A DNA stretch of 45,075 nt, from the NCBI RefSeq assembly GCF_002095485.1, contig NZ_MLFS01000042.1, positions 1 to 45,075 on the forward strand, written 5' to 3'. The stretch comes from Pantoea wallisii (GTDB lineage: Bacteria > Pseudomonadota > Gammaproteobacteria > Enterobacterales > Enterobacteriaceae). Of the stretch, positions 26,500 to 33,280 are shown one piece after another. The position numbers and the translations under genes were made by a program. Numbering within the stretch: position 1 is the first letter of the stretch; each line of letters starts with the position of its first letter. The notes below the pieces were generated by a model, which was given only the letters and a program-made list of their open reading frames with translations, was not told the DNA's origin and made no database searches.

Positions 26500-26742
26500 T
26501 TAATCCTCGGTGAGGTCGGGCGTGGTAGGCCAGCGTTGAAGCGCCTTAATCTGCGCCAGAGTGGCCTTGCGTTTGTAATACCAGTTGATGCCGAGCGTTA
26601 GCAGGGCGACCAAGATACCGGCCAGGACGCCTACAGCGCTCCACTCATCGGGACTAAGCCGGGTCAGCAGACCGTTGGCAATCGTCCCGGCTGACGCGCC
26701 ATACGCTGCGCCTGAAGCCAGTTTGCTCATATCAATACTCAT
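26500..26742 (-). CDS. class II (S21-type) pinholin
   Basis: An 80-residue holin of the phage 21 type. TM1 (KLASGAAYGASAGTIANGLL) is weakly hydrophobic and Gly/Ala-rich, TM2 is VGVLAGILVALLTLGINWYY, and the C-terminus is basic. ATGs at 26742 and 26730 reproduce the dual-start layout (MSID-M) that gives holin and antiholin forms in S21. GAGG precedes the first. Pinholins pair with SAR endolysins, as here. Confidence 0.88.
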   Translation of the reverse strand: MSIDMSKLASGAAYGASAGTIANGLLTRLSPDEWSAVGVLAGILVALLTLGINWYYKRKATLAQIKALQRWPTTPDLTED

Positions 26743-26846
26743 ATACACCTCGCTATTCGCTTGGTGCCGTCTGTAGTCGTAGGAAAAGAGCGCTCACCCC
26801 TACACAGCATTGGGGAAATCATTTGATTTGGGATGGCGCTAAAACG

Positions 26847-26871
26847 AAAAAAGGCCGCCTGTTGGCGACCT
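26847..26871 (-). terminator. intrinsic terminator before the lysis genes
   Basis: On the minus strand AGGTCGCC-AACA-GGCGGCCT, an 8-bp stem with one G-T pair, then TTTTTT. It lies about 275 bases downstream of the candidate late start site. Confidence 0.8.
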
Positions 26872-27044
26872 CTTGAATTTGATGTACCCCACCCGGCGCT
26901 TATCTCCGGCACTCTTAATGGCTTAGCTCTTGAAGGGGCGAGACAATAGTCTCAGATAATTCCGATGCAGTTTTAACTTTTGCTGCTGTGATTACTATTA
27001 GCACGCTAACCTTTAATCACTCAATAATTCTGACTACTGCCAAC
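26872..27044 (-). other. untranslated stretch between two late-leader terminators
   Basis: This stretch of the late leader holds no clear gene. A 29-codon frame starting at a GTG (26915-27004) is listed separately. The rest shows no strong hairpin or promoter. Confidence 0.4.
26915..27004 (-). CDS. possible 29-aa late leader peptide
   Basis: A GTG at 27004 preceded by AAAGG at 5 bases starts a 29-codon frame (LIVITAAKVKTASELSETIV core) ending at 26915, between the two leader terminators. It may be a chance frame; only the ribosome site supports it. Confidence 0.2.
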   Translation of the reverse strand: MLIVITAAKVKTASELSETIVSPLQELSH

Positions 27045-27077
27045 AAAAAGGCCCTGGCAACTGGTAGGCTGCAGGGC
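27045..27077 (-). terminator. tR'-like terminator downstream of the late promoter
   Basis: On the minus strand GCCCTG and CAGGGC close a hairpin with an inner pairing region, followed by CTTTTT. Lying 70-100 bases after the expected late start site, it matches the place of lambda tR', which Q must overcome. Confidence 0.7.
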
Positions 27078-27152
27078 GCTTTGATTATCACAGAGTGATG
27101 GAACTTGTGGCGCCGCCAAGCTTAGAAGTCACTAACGGCACTCTATATGCGC

Positions 27153-27181
27153 ATATTGGCTCATTGGCTCATTACTGTCAA
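27153..27181 (-). promoter_or_regulatory. late promoter PR' with tandem AATGAGCC repeats
   Basis: On the minus strand TTGACA (27176-27181) is separated by 17 bases from CAATAT (27153-27158). AATGAGCC occurs twice in tandem across the spacer. It starts 7 bases past the stop of the Q-like gene and precedes a terminator, the classic lambdoid Q-PR'-tR' order. The repeats are candidate Q-binding elements; in phage 21 the Q site is likewise a pair of direct repeats near the -10 box. Confidence 0.7.
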
Positions 27182-27187
27182 TACTAA

Positions 27188-27676
27188 CTATGCGACTTTT
27201 CTAATTTTCGATACCTGTTTGCGATCGTTAAATGCTTTTAGCAGAGGATCGTGCAACAGGAACAAACTTGCGTTGAGTATTTCATCTACTTCCCGGCGAC
27301 AAGTAATCATGGATGGGCGGCGCATGCTTTCTCCACCCCTCCCTGACATTTTGCGGGGACTTGCGACCTTGTGATAGTAAGATGCAATCGCACGCTTAGA
27401 TGAGCCGTGCGCGTAGTAACTGAGCAGGATGCCAAAGGCTTTTTTATCGATGCACATGACGGAGTCCACGACCTGAGAAATCAAGAGTCCGTCATCATCG
27501 TTACACATTGGCCGGTAAGGATAGGATTGCGGCTCAACAGTCGCCATCCAGTTCGCTATCATGCTGCTCTGGCGCTTATCAAACCTTCCTGAATAAACCC
27601 ATGCCCCCCATAGTTCCAGCCATCCATTCAGCCAGTCATGCTGTTCTTTGCTGAGGTTAAGCTCGCGTACCGGCAT
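27188..27676 (-). CDS. Q-like late antiterminator (DUF1133 type)
   Basis: A 162-residue protein in the lambdoid Q position, directly before the late promoter. It is basic with an internal helix-turn-helix-like region (GILLSYYAHGSSKRAIASYY) and matches the DUF1133 pattern by sense. It is expected to bind near the late promoter and convert RNA polymerase to a terminator-resistant form, as needed to pass at least seven terminators in the late operon. It overlaps the upstream gene by 20 bases. Confidence 0.75.
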   Translation of the reverse strand: MPVRELNLSKEQHDWLNGWLELWGAWVYSGRFDKRQSSMIANWMATVEPQSYPYRPMCNDDDGLLISQVVDSVMCIDKKAFGILLSYYAHGSSKRAIASYYHKVASPRKMSGRGGESMRRPSMITCRREVDEILNASLFLLHDPLLKAFNDRKQVSKIRKVA

Positions 27677-27893
27677 AATGCGCTCCTATCATCTTCGCTG
27701 TGCGTTTGAGTAATCGGTAGTCAACTGCAAAGCCGTCTTTGCGCTTGTACATGCGCAGGTGCAGCCACTTCTCTTTGAGGTATTCTGGAAAATGATTCTT
27801 GTGATAATTTTTTATCTTTAAATATCTTTTCTTGAAATCGTCTCCATTGGCTATAGCGTGTAGTTTTTCCATTTCAAGCGTCATTCGGTTCAT
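27657..27893 (-). CDS. small nin-region protein, unknown function
   Basis: A 78-residue basic protein (MNRMTLEMEKLHAIANGDDF start) whose ATG overlaps the stop of the upstream gene as ATGA, fixing the start at 27893. It contains a Lys/Tyr-rich helix (KKRYLKIKNYHKNHFPEYLK). No family recognised. It is typical of small lambdoid nin genes before Q. Confidence 0.65.
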   Translation of the reverse strand: MNRMTLEMEKLHAIANGDDFKKRYLKIKNYHKNHFPEYLKEKWLHLRMYKRKDGFAVDYRLLKRTAKMIGAHYAGTRA

Positions 27894-28726
27894 GCCGCCT
27901 CCATTGAAAAGTCGAACCCCATCTGCCCGCCAAATGCCTCGCAACTTTCAGAGCAGGAACCCGTGTCGTACTGGCGCATGGATGTCATCCTTGAGGCGAG
28001 TTCGTCTCTTCCGGTGTCGGAAAATAAAGCGATTACCTGTTCCAGTGAGGTGTTACTCCGATACATCACCTTGTCTGGCTTAGTGTCGAAGTCCTGAAGG
28101 ATTTGCATAAATTGAGCTGCCATTTCTGGCTCGTCTTTTGTTGCCAGAGCTACTTTCTGGAGGCTCTTTTTGATGCAGAAAACGCAGTTGCCGAGATGCT
28201 CATGAATATCCAGATCGAACGGCTGCTCTTTCCACCAATTGATTACATCCTGCTTTTCGAAATCACTTATCTCCGCCAGGTATCTGATGCTGGGTTTAGG
28301 CGATATCCTCTTGGGTTCATCAATTCTCATGCCTAGCCATGTTGTGTAATTCCCCCTGCCAAAATGCTCATCGCAGTACTTAATGAACGGCACCGTCTTC
28401 ATCCTGTCGGTGCAGAACGCGCCGCCAACGTATGGGTGACCATACTTACTGAGCATCCGCTTCCATGGCTCGAGGTCGGGGCCTATCTGGTTAACACTGA
28501 GTATTTCGTAAGTGCTGGGCTTGTTCATTTCCGGATTAGGGATAACGCGGAGGCAGGTAAGTTTTATTTTCCAGTGTTCGACAATGTTGCGTATAAATTC
28601 GTATGTCTTAGGGTGCTCTGCACCGGTATCCATGAAGATGAATTCCGTATCCGGGTTTTGCTCTTTCTTGATGTGAGCAAGGTATCCAGATGTTCTCCCA
28701 CCAGATAAGCTGACGATGTCAATCAT
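27890..28726 (-). CDS. PAPS-reductase/ATP-pyrophosphatase-like protein
   Basis: A 278-residue protein of the phosphoadenosine phosphosulfate reductase (adenine nucleotide alpha hydrolase) superfamily. The PP-loop SGGRTSG lies at residues 8-14, followed by FIFMDTGAEHPKTYEF, typical of this family. Cysteines 105, 181, 184, 258 and 262 could hold an Fe-S cluster or metal. The substrate is unknown. Such genes are found in phage nin regions; sulfate reduction is unlikely to be the role. It overlaps NinG-like and downstream genes by 4 bases each. Confidence 0.8.
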   Translation of the reverse strand: MIDIVSLSGGRTSGYLAHIKKEQNPDTEFIFMDTGAEHPKTYEFIRNIVEHWKIKLTCLRVIPNPEMNKPSTYEILSVNQIGPDLEPWKRMLSKYGHPYVGGAFCTDRMKTVPFIKYCDEHFGRGNYTTWLGMRIDEPKRISPKPSIRYLAEISDFEKQDVINWWKEQPFDLDIHEHLGNCVFCIKKSLQKVALATKDEPEMAAQFMQILQDFDTKPDKVMYRSNTSLEQVIALFSDTGRDELASRMTSMRQYDTGSCSESCEAFGGQMGFDFSMEAA

Positions 28727-29313
28727 GCTGCCTCTCTCTGCTTTACCAATGCCCTGAGCAAAGCCCTATAGCGCGCCCTGATGGCGTCTAACTCTTCGCG
28801 GGTATATCGGTGAGGTGTATTGTTTGATTCGAGCGCCAGAACGCGCTGAAGGCCGATTTTGGTGATGAGGTTGATACGATATGGACCGATGGCGCCGGAG
28901 TGGTGCACGTTACAGGATGCACACTGGCTGTGGACGTTATCCTCATCGAACCTTAGTTGTGTTGCCCTCGCTGTTGTCCTGAAATGCCCGGCGTGGTAGC
29001 TGGCCGCCGTTGTGCTGCCGCAGCTGATGCAAATATCCCCGTCCCGCGCCCTGATGTAGTCGTTGAATGCCCGCTGGGTCATGTTTATCCAGTGGCTTAA
29101 CGGCTTCGCATCTGCCTTGCGTTTGTTCCATTCCGCCCTGTCTGCTTTGTCCTGCTTGCGCTGTTCACGCGCAGCATTACGCTCATCAACCTGTCTGTTG
29201 AATTCCATGGCGCATTTGTAGTTGTGGCAGACTTTCTGGAGAGAACTTCGAGGGATGTATTCGGTGGTGCAGATTGGGCATTGCTTCGGCTTTGGCATAT
29301 TGCCTTTAGCCAT
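28723..29313 (-). CDS. ninG: NinG/Rap-like recombination endonuclease
   Basis: A 196-residue protein matching lambda NinG (Rap), which resolves recombination intermediates in RecBCD-independent phage recombination. An N-terminal zinc site (CPIC near residue 12, then CHNYKC), a highly charged helix (about 45-70) and an HNH-like zinc region (CISCGST, HAGHFRT, CASCNVHHSG) are visible. A plus-strand gene is inserted just upstream, so its promoter is presumed to be that of the early right operon. Confidence 0.9.
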   Translation of the reverse strand: MAKGNMPKPKQCPICTTEYIPRSSLQKVCHNYKCAMEFNRQVDERNAAREQRKQDKADRAEWNKRKADAKPLSHWINMTQRAFNDYIRARDGDICISCGSTTAASYHAGHFRTTARATQLRFDEDNVHSQCASCNVHHSGAIGPYRINLITKIGLQRVLALESNNTPHRYTREELDAIRARYRALLRALVKQREAA

Positions 29314-29348
29314 TTATTATCCTCCTGTTCAATTTCTGGAGACTACTC

Positions 29349-29558
29349 ATGGCGACTTACAAACAGATTCACGATTATGTGAAAACGACCTTTGGTGTCG
29401 TAGTCAAAACCTGTCATATAGCTCACGTAAAACACTTAAATGGCTTCGACATGAAGCCAGCACCTAATAGGCGCTCGGAAGAATCGAGAGTGTATGAGTG
29501 TCCAGACGATAAGAGAGTGATGATTGAAAGCGCTATGAAGCATTTTGGGATGATTTAG
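29349..29558 (+). CDS. small conserved protein on opposite strand in nin region
   Basis: A 69-residue protein (MATYKQIHDYVKTTFGVVVK start, MIESAMKHFGMI end) with a TGGAGA ribosome site. It resembles a small conserved bacterial family with a KTCxIAHVK core and an APNR motif. It is transcribed against the surrounding early operon, and overlaps two minus-strand frames at its 3' end by 26 and 4 bases. This is the layout of a moron. Function unknown. Confidence 0.7.
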   Translation: MATYKQIHDYVKTTFGVVVKTCHIAHVKHLNGFDMKPAPNRRSEESRVYECPDDKRVMIESAMKHFGMI

Positions 29559-29724
29559 CGCTCCCTCCGTGCATTCGATTGTTCTCGTTTTCCATCCAGC
29601 CAGCGCAGCACTGGTCGCAGGCATATACCCAATCCGGCGGAAGAGGCGCACCACAGCCAGCGCACCTGATAGCAGATGTATCGCCAGGCGCATCGGAGTG
29701 GGAAGTAGTCGAAGTGTTCTGCAT
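29533..29724 (-). CDS. NinF-like zinc-ribbon protein
   Basis: A 63-residue frame from ATG 29724 (with AAGAGGA upstream) carrying CAGCGAPLPPDWVYACDQCC, the spacing and the CCA motif of lambda/P22 NinF. It lies directly upstream of NinG as in lambda. It overlaps a second zinc-ribbon frame by 170 bases. Confidence 0.6.
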   Translation of the reverse strand: MQNTSTTSHSDAPGDTSAIRCAGCGAPLPPDWVYACDQCCAGWMENENNRMHGGSAKSSQNAS

Positions 29725-29824
29725 ACCAATAGTCCTCTTCACATGTATGGCATCTGATGCCGTGGAAGTGCTTATCCTCGCTGGTGAGGATGGTGTGGCA
29801 GCGGATGCAGCGCTCTTTCATCAT
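29555..29824 (-). CDS. second small zinc-ribbon protein overlapping NinF
   Basis: An 89-residue frame starting at ATG 29824, in ATGA overlap with the upstream gene. The first 30 residues hold CIRC and CHTC pairs (C-x2-C-x15-C-x2-C zinc ribbon), and the later part is hydrophobic and aromatic (RYICYQVRWLWCASSAG). The long out-of-frame overlap with NinF is unusual. The coupled start supports the N-terminal part; the true 3' end is uncertain. Confidence 0.5.
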   Translation of the reverse strand: MMKERCIRCHTILTSEDKHFHGIRCHTCEEDYWYAEHFDYFPLRCAWRYICYQVRWLWCASSAGLGICLRPVLRWLDGKREQSNARRER

Positions 29825-30021
29825 CTGCTCCATATCGGCTGTTCAAACTGCTTGCTGGGTATTGGCCCGTATTTGCTTTCAGGCAGCAGTGCGCTGACCG
29901 TCCAGAATCGCGGGTCAAATGCCAGTGTCTTTTTTGCTTCTACGTGCCGGGCGGCGTATCGGGAGAGGAGTTCATCAGCGGTTTTGGTGTCGAGGGGCTC
30001 AGGGTGAGAAAACCAGGTCAT
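29821..30021 (-). CDS. small nin-region protein, unknown function
   Basis: A 66-residue protein (MTWFSHPEPLDTKTADELLS start) with ATGA overlaps at both ends. It contains a basic helix and a Pro-rich C-terminus (KYGPIPSKQFEQPIWSR). No family recognised. Confidence 0.6.
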   Translation of the reverse strand: MTWFSHPEPLDTKTADELLSRYAARHVEAKKTLAFDPRFWTVSALLPESKYGPIPSKQFEQPIWSR

Positions 30022-30314
30022 GCGCATCCGTAGCTCCTGTATATATATCCGCACATATCTACGTTAATTCCTGTCCGCTCAGCTATCTCCCTGTACTTCA
30101 GGCCAGACTGGCGCATCTCTACAACCTTCCTGACGTCACTGGACATAACCTTTTTATAGGTCTGGATAGCGGCCGGAAGATTGTGAGTTTTGATGAAGGA
30201 GTGGATGCTTGATGCCGGCCGGTTGAGTCGTTTTGCTATTTGCGCCGGGGGGCATTTCTTTGCCAGGCTTTTAATGGTTTTTATCTCGTGCTCTGTAAAT
30301 GGTCTTCTCTTCAT
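30018..30314 (-). CDS. helix-turn-helix protein in nin region
   Basis: A 98-residue basic protein with two candidate helix-turn-helix segments: CPPAQIAKRLNRPASSIHSF (about 21-40) and SGLKYREIAERTGINVDMC (about 70-88). It may bind nucleic acid. It is coupled to NinB upstream and the next small gene by 4-base overlaps. Confidence 0.65.
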   Translation of the reverse strand: MKRRPFTEHEIKTIKSLAKKCPPAQIAKRLNRPASSIHSFIKTHNLPAAIQTYKKVMSSDVRKVVEMRQSGLKYREIAERTGINVDMCGYIYRSYGCA

Positions 30315-30748
30315 GCTGCCCTCCCAAAATAGTCGCCTGAGTAACGCACCTCGCGCAGGTTAACGCCGTTGCCGACTGCCCACGCTGTTGAGTACTCGAT
30401 TAAACTGGTCATGCGCTTTATGCCCATTTTTGCGGTTGATTCCCTGATGTTGCAGAACTCACCTTCCAGCCCCGGAACTACTTCCGCACCCAATCCTGTC
30501 GCCACTGAGTGGCCTGACACGAAGAGCGTTTTCCACTGCACCGCTGTTCGTTGCTCATTCATCCAGACAGCCTGACGCGCCACATCGCCGCATAGCGCGT
30601 GGAACATGCTGTTCTGGAGTAGTGAGCGGTCGAAGTCGGTGATGCGTACAGTGAGGGGATGGTGGTCGTTCAGGGGGAGTTTGTTGATTTGCTCTATCAG
30701 GTTTCGTCGCACCTGCTCGTTACGCAGGAAGAAAGTTTGTTTATCCAC
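30311..30748 (-). CDS. ninB: NinB/Orf recombination mediator
   Basis: A 145-residue protein matching lambda NinB (Orf), a RecFOR-substituting mediator that binds SSB-coated single-stranded DNA. FDRSLLQNSMFHALCGDVAR and WKTLFVSGHSVATG are recognisable. It starts with GTG at 30748 preceded by GGAAGG, the end of the upstream gene. Confidence 0.9.
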   Translation of the reverse strand: MDKQTFFLRNEQVRRNLIEQINKLPLNDHHPLTVRITDFDRSLLQNSMFHALCGDVARQAVWMNEQRTAVQWKTLFVSGHSVATGLGAEVVPGLEGEFCNIRESTAKMGIKRMTSLIEYSTAWAVGNGVNLREVRYSGDYFGRAA

Positions 30749-30750
30749 TG

Positions 30751-30930
30751 CTACCTTCCTTCAATTGTCTCCACGTAGTCATAGAGGTTGTCTGCTGCTG
30801 CGCTGAGAAGCAGATCGATTGATTGAGTGCTGTGGCCACCCTCGCGAATCATCTTGAGTGCTGTGATGATGGCTGAGTGTGTGTCTTTGAGTGGTTGATG
30901 CTTAGGTCTGAGGGGGATTACGTTGTTCAT
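30751..30930 (-). CDS. small early protein, unknown function
   Basis: A 59-residue frame (MNNVIPLRPKHQPLKDTHSA start, YDYVETIEGR end) in ATGA overlap with the upstream gene, and 2 bases from NinB. The central helix and tight packing support it as real. No recognised family. Confidence 0.6.
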   Translation of the reverse strand: MNNVIPLRPKHQPLKDTHSAIITALKMIREGGHSTQSIDLLLSAAADNLYDYVETIEGR

Positions 30931-31235
30931 GGCTTCTCCTCGACCATTCTTATGGACATGACGCCGCTAAGGTCGATAGTGCTCACATCTGCCTGCATTC
31001 GATACATGGCGAGGTGCTTGCCGTTCACACTGGCAATCTCATGCAGTGTTGCAAGGGCGAGATTTGCCGCATCGGATATATCACCTTCACCTGCATCGTA
31101 ATGCTCATCAAAGAGCGTGATGCCGAACCTGCCATTCATTGAGCTAATCTGGCAGTCGAAGCTTCCCTTAAAACTGATTTCGTCAGCTGCTCCCTGCACT
31201 GCTGAGATGTAATATGCATCGCCTTTTACGCTCAT
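30927..31235 (-). CDS. hypothetical early protein
   Basis: A 102-residue protein (MSVKGDAYYISAVQGAADEI start) with an alternating strand/helix pattern and an acidic middle. ATGA overlaps both neighbours. No recognised motif. Confidence 0.65.
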   Translation of the reverse strand: MSVKGDAYYISAVQGAADEISFKGSFDCQISSMNGRFGITLFDEHYDAGEGDISDAANLALATLHEIASVNGKHLAMYRMQADVSTIDLSGVMSIRMVEEKP

Positions 31236-31420
31236 CCTTCCCTCCCATCATTCTCAATCTGAGTGGCGGCTTCCTTCTCCTGCTGCTCCAGTATGGGCAG
31301 CGCAATCTCAAGGGCAGCCAGATACTTTTCTTCCAGTATCGATATGCCGTGCTCTTTGGTTTGGTTGTGGTGTAGCTTGTCGATTAGTCTTCTGGCTTCA
31401 CTGGGAGTTAGATTGGTCAT
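31232..31420 (-). CDS. small helical protein, unknown function
   Basis: A 62-residue helical protein (MTNLTPSEARRLIDKLHHNQ start) of the kind common in lambdoid early right operons. ATGA overlaps with neighbours at both ends. Confidence 0.65.
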   Translation of the reverse strand: MTNLTPSEARRLIDKLHHNQTKEHGISILEEKYLAALEIALPILEQQEKEAATQIENDGREG

Positions 31421-31614
31421 TTGGTATTTCCTTTTCCCGGGGTCACATATGGCATACCTTTGGGTGTTACAAACCAGCCAACAGGAAACGCGAATGCTAC
31501 TAATCCTTTTTTATGCAGTGCGTTAGCTACGCGGTGATAGGGGCTGCGCTCGCGGCTTTTAGTTTTCGCCATTTCGTCTAGAAACTTTTGCTGAGGTGCT
31601 GTTAACTTTTCCAT
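31417..31614 (-). CDS. small basic protein, unknown function
   Basis: A 65-residue basic protein (MEKLTAPQQKFLDEMAKTKS start) with a GWFVTPKG segment. Its start lies at a TGATG whose stop belongs to an extension of the upstream frame across an amber codon. Confidence 0.65.
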   Translation of the reverse strand: MEKLTAPQQKFLDEMAKTKSRERSPYHRVANALHKKGLVAFAFPVGWFVTPKGMPYVTPGKGNTK

Positions 31615-31667
31615 CAGAACCCACCCTTTCTCTTGCCGCCTTTATCGGAACGGGAATCGCGCTCGAA

Positions 31668-31931
31668 CTACGCTCTAATCGGCAGATATACCACGCGGTA
31701 GACGAACGGTATGAATGCGGCGAAGAACTTGAAGTAAGTGTCCTGACGGTACCCTGTAGCCTCATTAATCATCGCTTCTAAGCCGTTACGTGGCTGGCGA
31801 GGAAGCTCCACCTCATAGATCCGGCAGAAGCCTATAATTAGCTCTGTCTCATCGAGGCACCTTTCGATCACATGCCTGAATGCCTCGTTGCCGCGAAGCT
31901 CAAGCCTGATTTCGTTTGTCATTTCATCCAT
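31668..31931 (-). CDS. small early protein ending at a suspicious amber codon
   Basis: An 87-residue protein (MDEMTNEIRLELRGNEAFRH start) following the DnaB gene. It ends LPIRA-TAG at 31668, but the same frame continues for 17 more codons (FERDSRSDKGGKRKGGF) to a TGA that overlaps the next ATG as TGATG, the coupling used all along this operon. The amber may therefore be a C-to-T mutation of a CAG codon. Hydrophobic segment near the C-terminus (FKFFAAFIPFVYRVVYL). Function unknown. Confidence 0.65.
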   Translation of the reverse strand: MDEMTNEIRLELRGNEAFRHVIERCLDETELIIGFCRIYEVELPRQPRNGLEAMINEATGYRQDTYFKFFAAFIPFVYRVVYLPIRA

Positions 31932-33279
31932 TACTGCCCCCATAGCGCCAGTCATTGGCCGGCTGCTCTTTGGTTTTGTTGTCGGAATACTGCTGCGCAG
32001 CGGCCTGCTGATCGACGTTAACGAAGTGTCCATTCTTCCAGCCCATGTAGAACGTCTTTGGCTGGCCAGAGCGGTACTTTCCGATGATGATTTCTGCCAG
32101 GCCTTTCATGTCCGTGTTCTCGTTGTAAATCTCATCACGGTAAGGGAACACGATAACGTCAGCGTCTTTCTCGATAGAGCTGGAGCCTGCGAGATCGCCC
32201 ATGTTCGGGCGCTTATCGGCGCGGCCGTCAACGTTACGATTGAGCTGGGCCAGCAGAATCACCGGAACCTTGTTGCGCAGACAGAACTGCTTAAGCTTGC
32301 GGGTGACCTCAGCGATGGCCAGGTCGGCACGCTCTGCTTTCGGCATCGGGATCAGCCCGAGGTAATCGATGGCCAGGAAGCTTAAGCCGCCGTCCATATT
32401 CATGCGCTCCGCCTGAGCAATGATTTCGTCGATGGTGAACGAACCAACAAGAACAAAGTTCTTTTCATCCAGCAAGGTGCCGGTGGCGCCGGTAAGCTTC
32501 GTGTAATCCTCCTGGCTCATGCCTAACGGGTTGCGAAGTGTGCCGATTGATATACCGCCACGGTCAGCGATGTGACGCTCGACAACCTGTGTCTCCGACA
32601 TTTCCATCGAGATAAGCAGTCCCGTTCCCTTCTGCCGGCCGATTGAGTTTGAGATGTTGATGGCCAACTCCGTCTTACCCATGCCAGGACGTCCAGCGAT
32701 GACAATCAAGTCGGTTCGGTCAAAGCCGCCGTACTCGTTATCCAGTGCCTCAATGCCGGTTTGCAGGTACAGACCGGAATCCGTGCCCTTCATGCGCTCT
32801 TCCAGAATGTTGAAGTAATCGGGGATCATGTCACCGATGCGGCGCGGAAGTTTATCGTTGGTTTCAAACTGCAGCTTGGCCAGAAGGCCGGTTGCGGTGG
32901 CAATGCTCTCGTTGATGTTCTGCGTGTTTGCGCTGGCCAGCAGCTGTGCCGCTTTGCTCAGCTCTTCCACACCTTTTCGCAGCATCCAGCACTGGCGAAC
33001 CCGCTTAGCCCACGCCTTGATGTTCGCTGCAGAGTTGCACTGCTTAGCGATTTGCAGGACGTAATCACGGCTTTCCTCCGGGATGGAGTCGCGCACGCTG
33101 AACGGGTCGATTGGCTCAGCCTTGTCCAGCAGCTTCACGATTGCCTGATACATGCTGCGCAGGTGGTGATTGGCAAACGACTCAACAGGAAGCTTGCTGG
33201 CGATGTCTCTGCAGTCAACGTGATCACCCTTGAGAAGCATCGAACCAATCAGCTGCTGCTCGAAATCTAAACTGTCCAT
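31924..33279 (-). CDS. DnaB-type replicative helicase
   Basis: A 451-residue helicase with an N-terminal DnaB domain (about 1-110), linker, and RecA-like domain with Walker A GRPGMGKT at 196-203, Walker B-like LAIDYLGLIP and the HxxQ-type region LLAQLNRNVD. It would replace host DnaB at the phage origin, so no P-type loader is needed. Adjacent to the O-like initiator. Confidence 0.93.
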   Translation of the reverse strand: MDSLDFEQQLIGSMLLKGDHVDCRDIASKLPVESFANHHLRSMYQAIVKLLDKAEPIDPFSVRDSIPEESRDYVLQIAKQCNSAANIKAWAKRVRQCWMLRKGVEELSKAAQLLASANTQNINESIATATGLLAKLQFETNDKLPRRIGDMIPDYFNILEERMKGTDSGLYLQTGIEALDNEYGGFDRTDLIVIAGRPGMGKTELAINISNSIGRQKGTGLLISMEMSETQVVERHIADRGGISIGTLRNPLGMSQEDYTKLTGATGTLLDEKNFVLVGSFTIDEIIAQAERMNMDGGLSFLAIDYLGLIPMPKAERADLAIAEVTRKLKQFCLRNKVPVILLAQLNRNVDGRADKRPNMGDLAGSSSIEKDADVIVFPYRDEIYNENTDMKGLAEIIIGKYRSGQPKTFYMGWKNGHFVNVDQQAAAQQYSDNKTKEQPANDWRYGGSNG

Positions 33280-33280
33280 G

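Noticed and set aside
31559..31765. Minus-strand frame of 68 codons overlapping two small early genes
   Set aside because: Serine-rich shadow of the genuine frames, with no coupling to neighbours.
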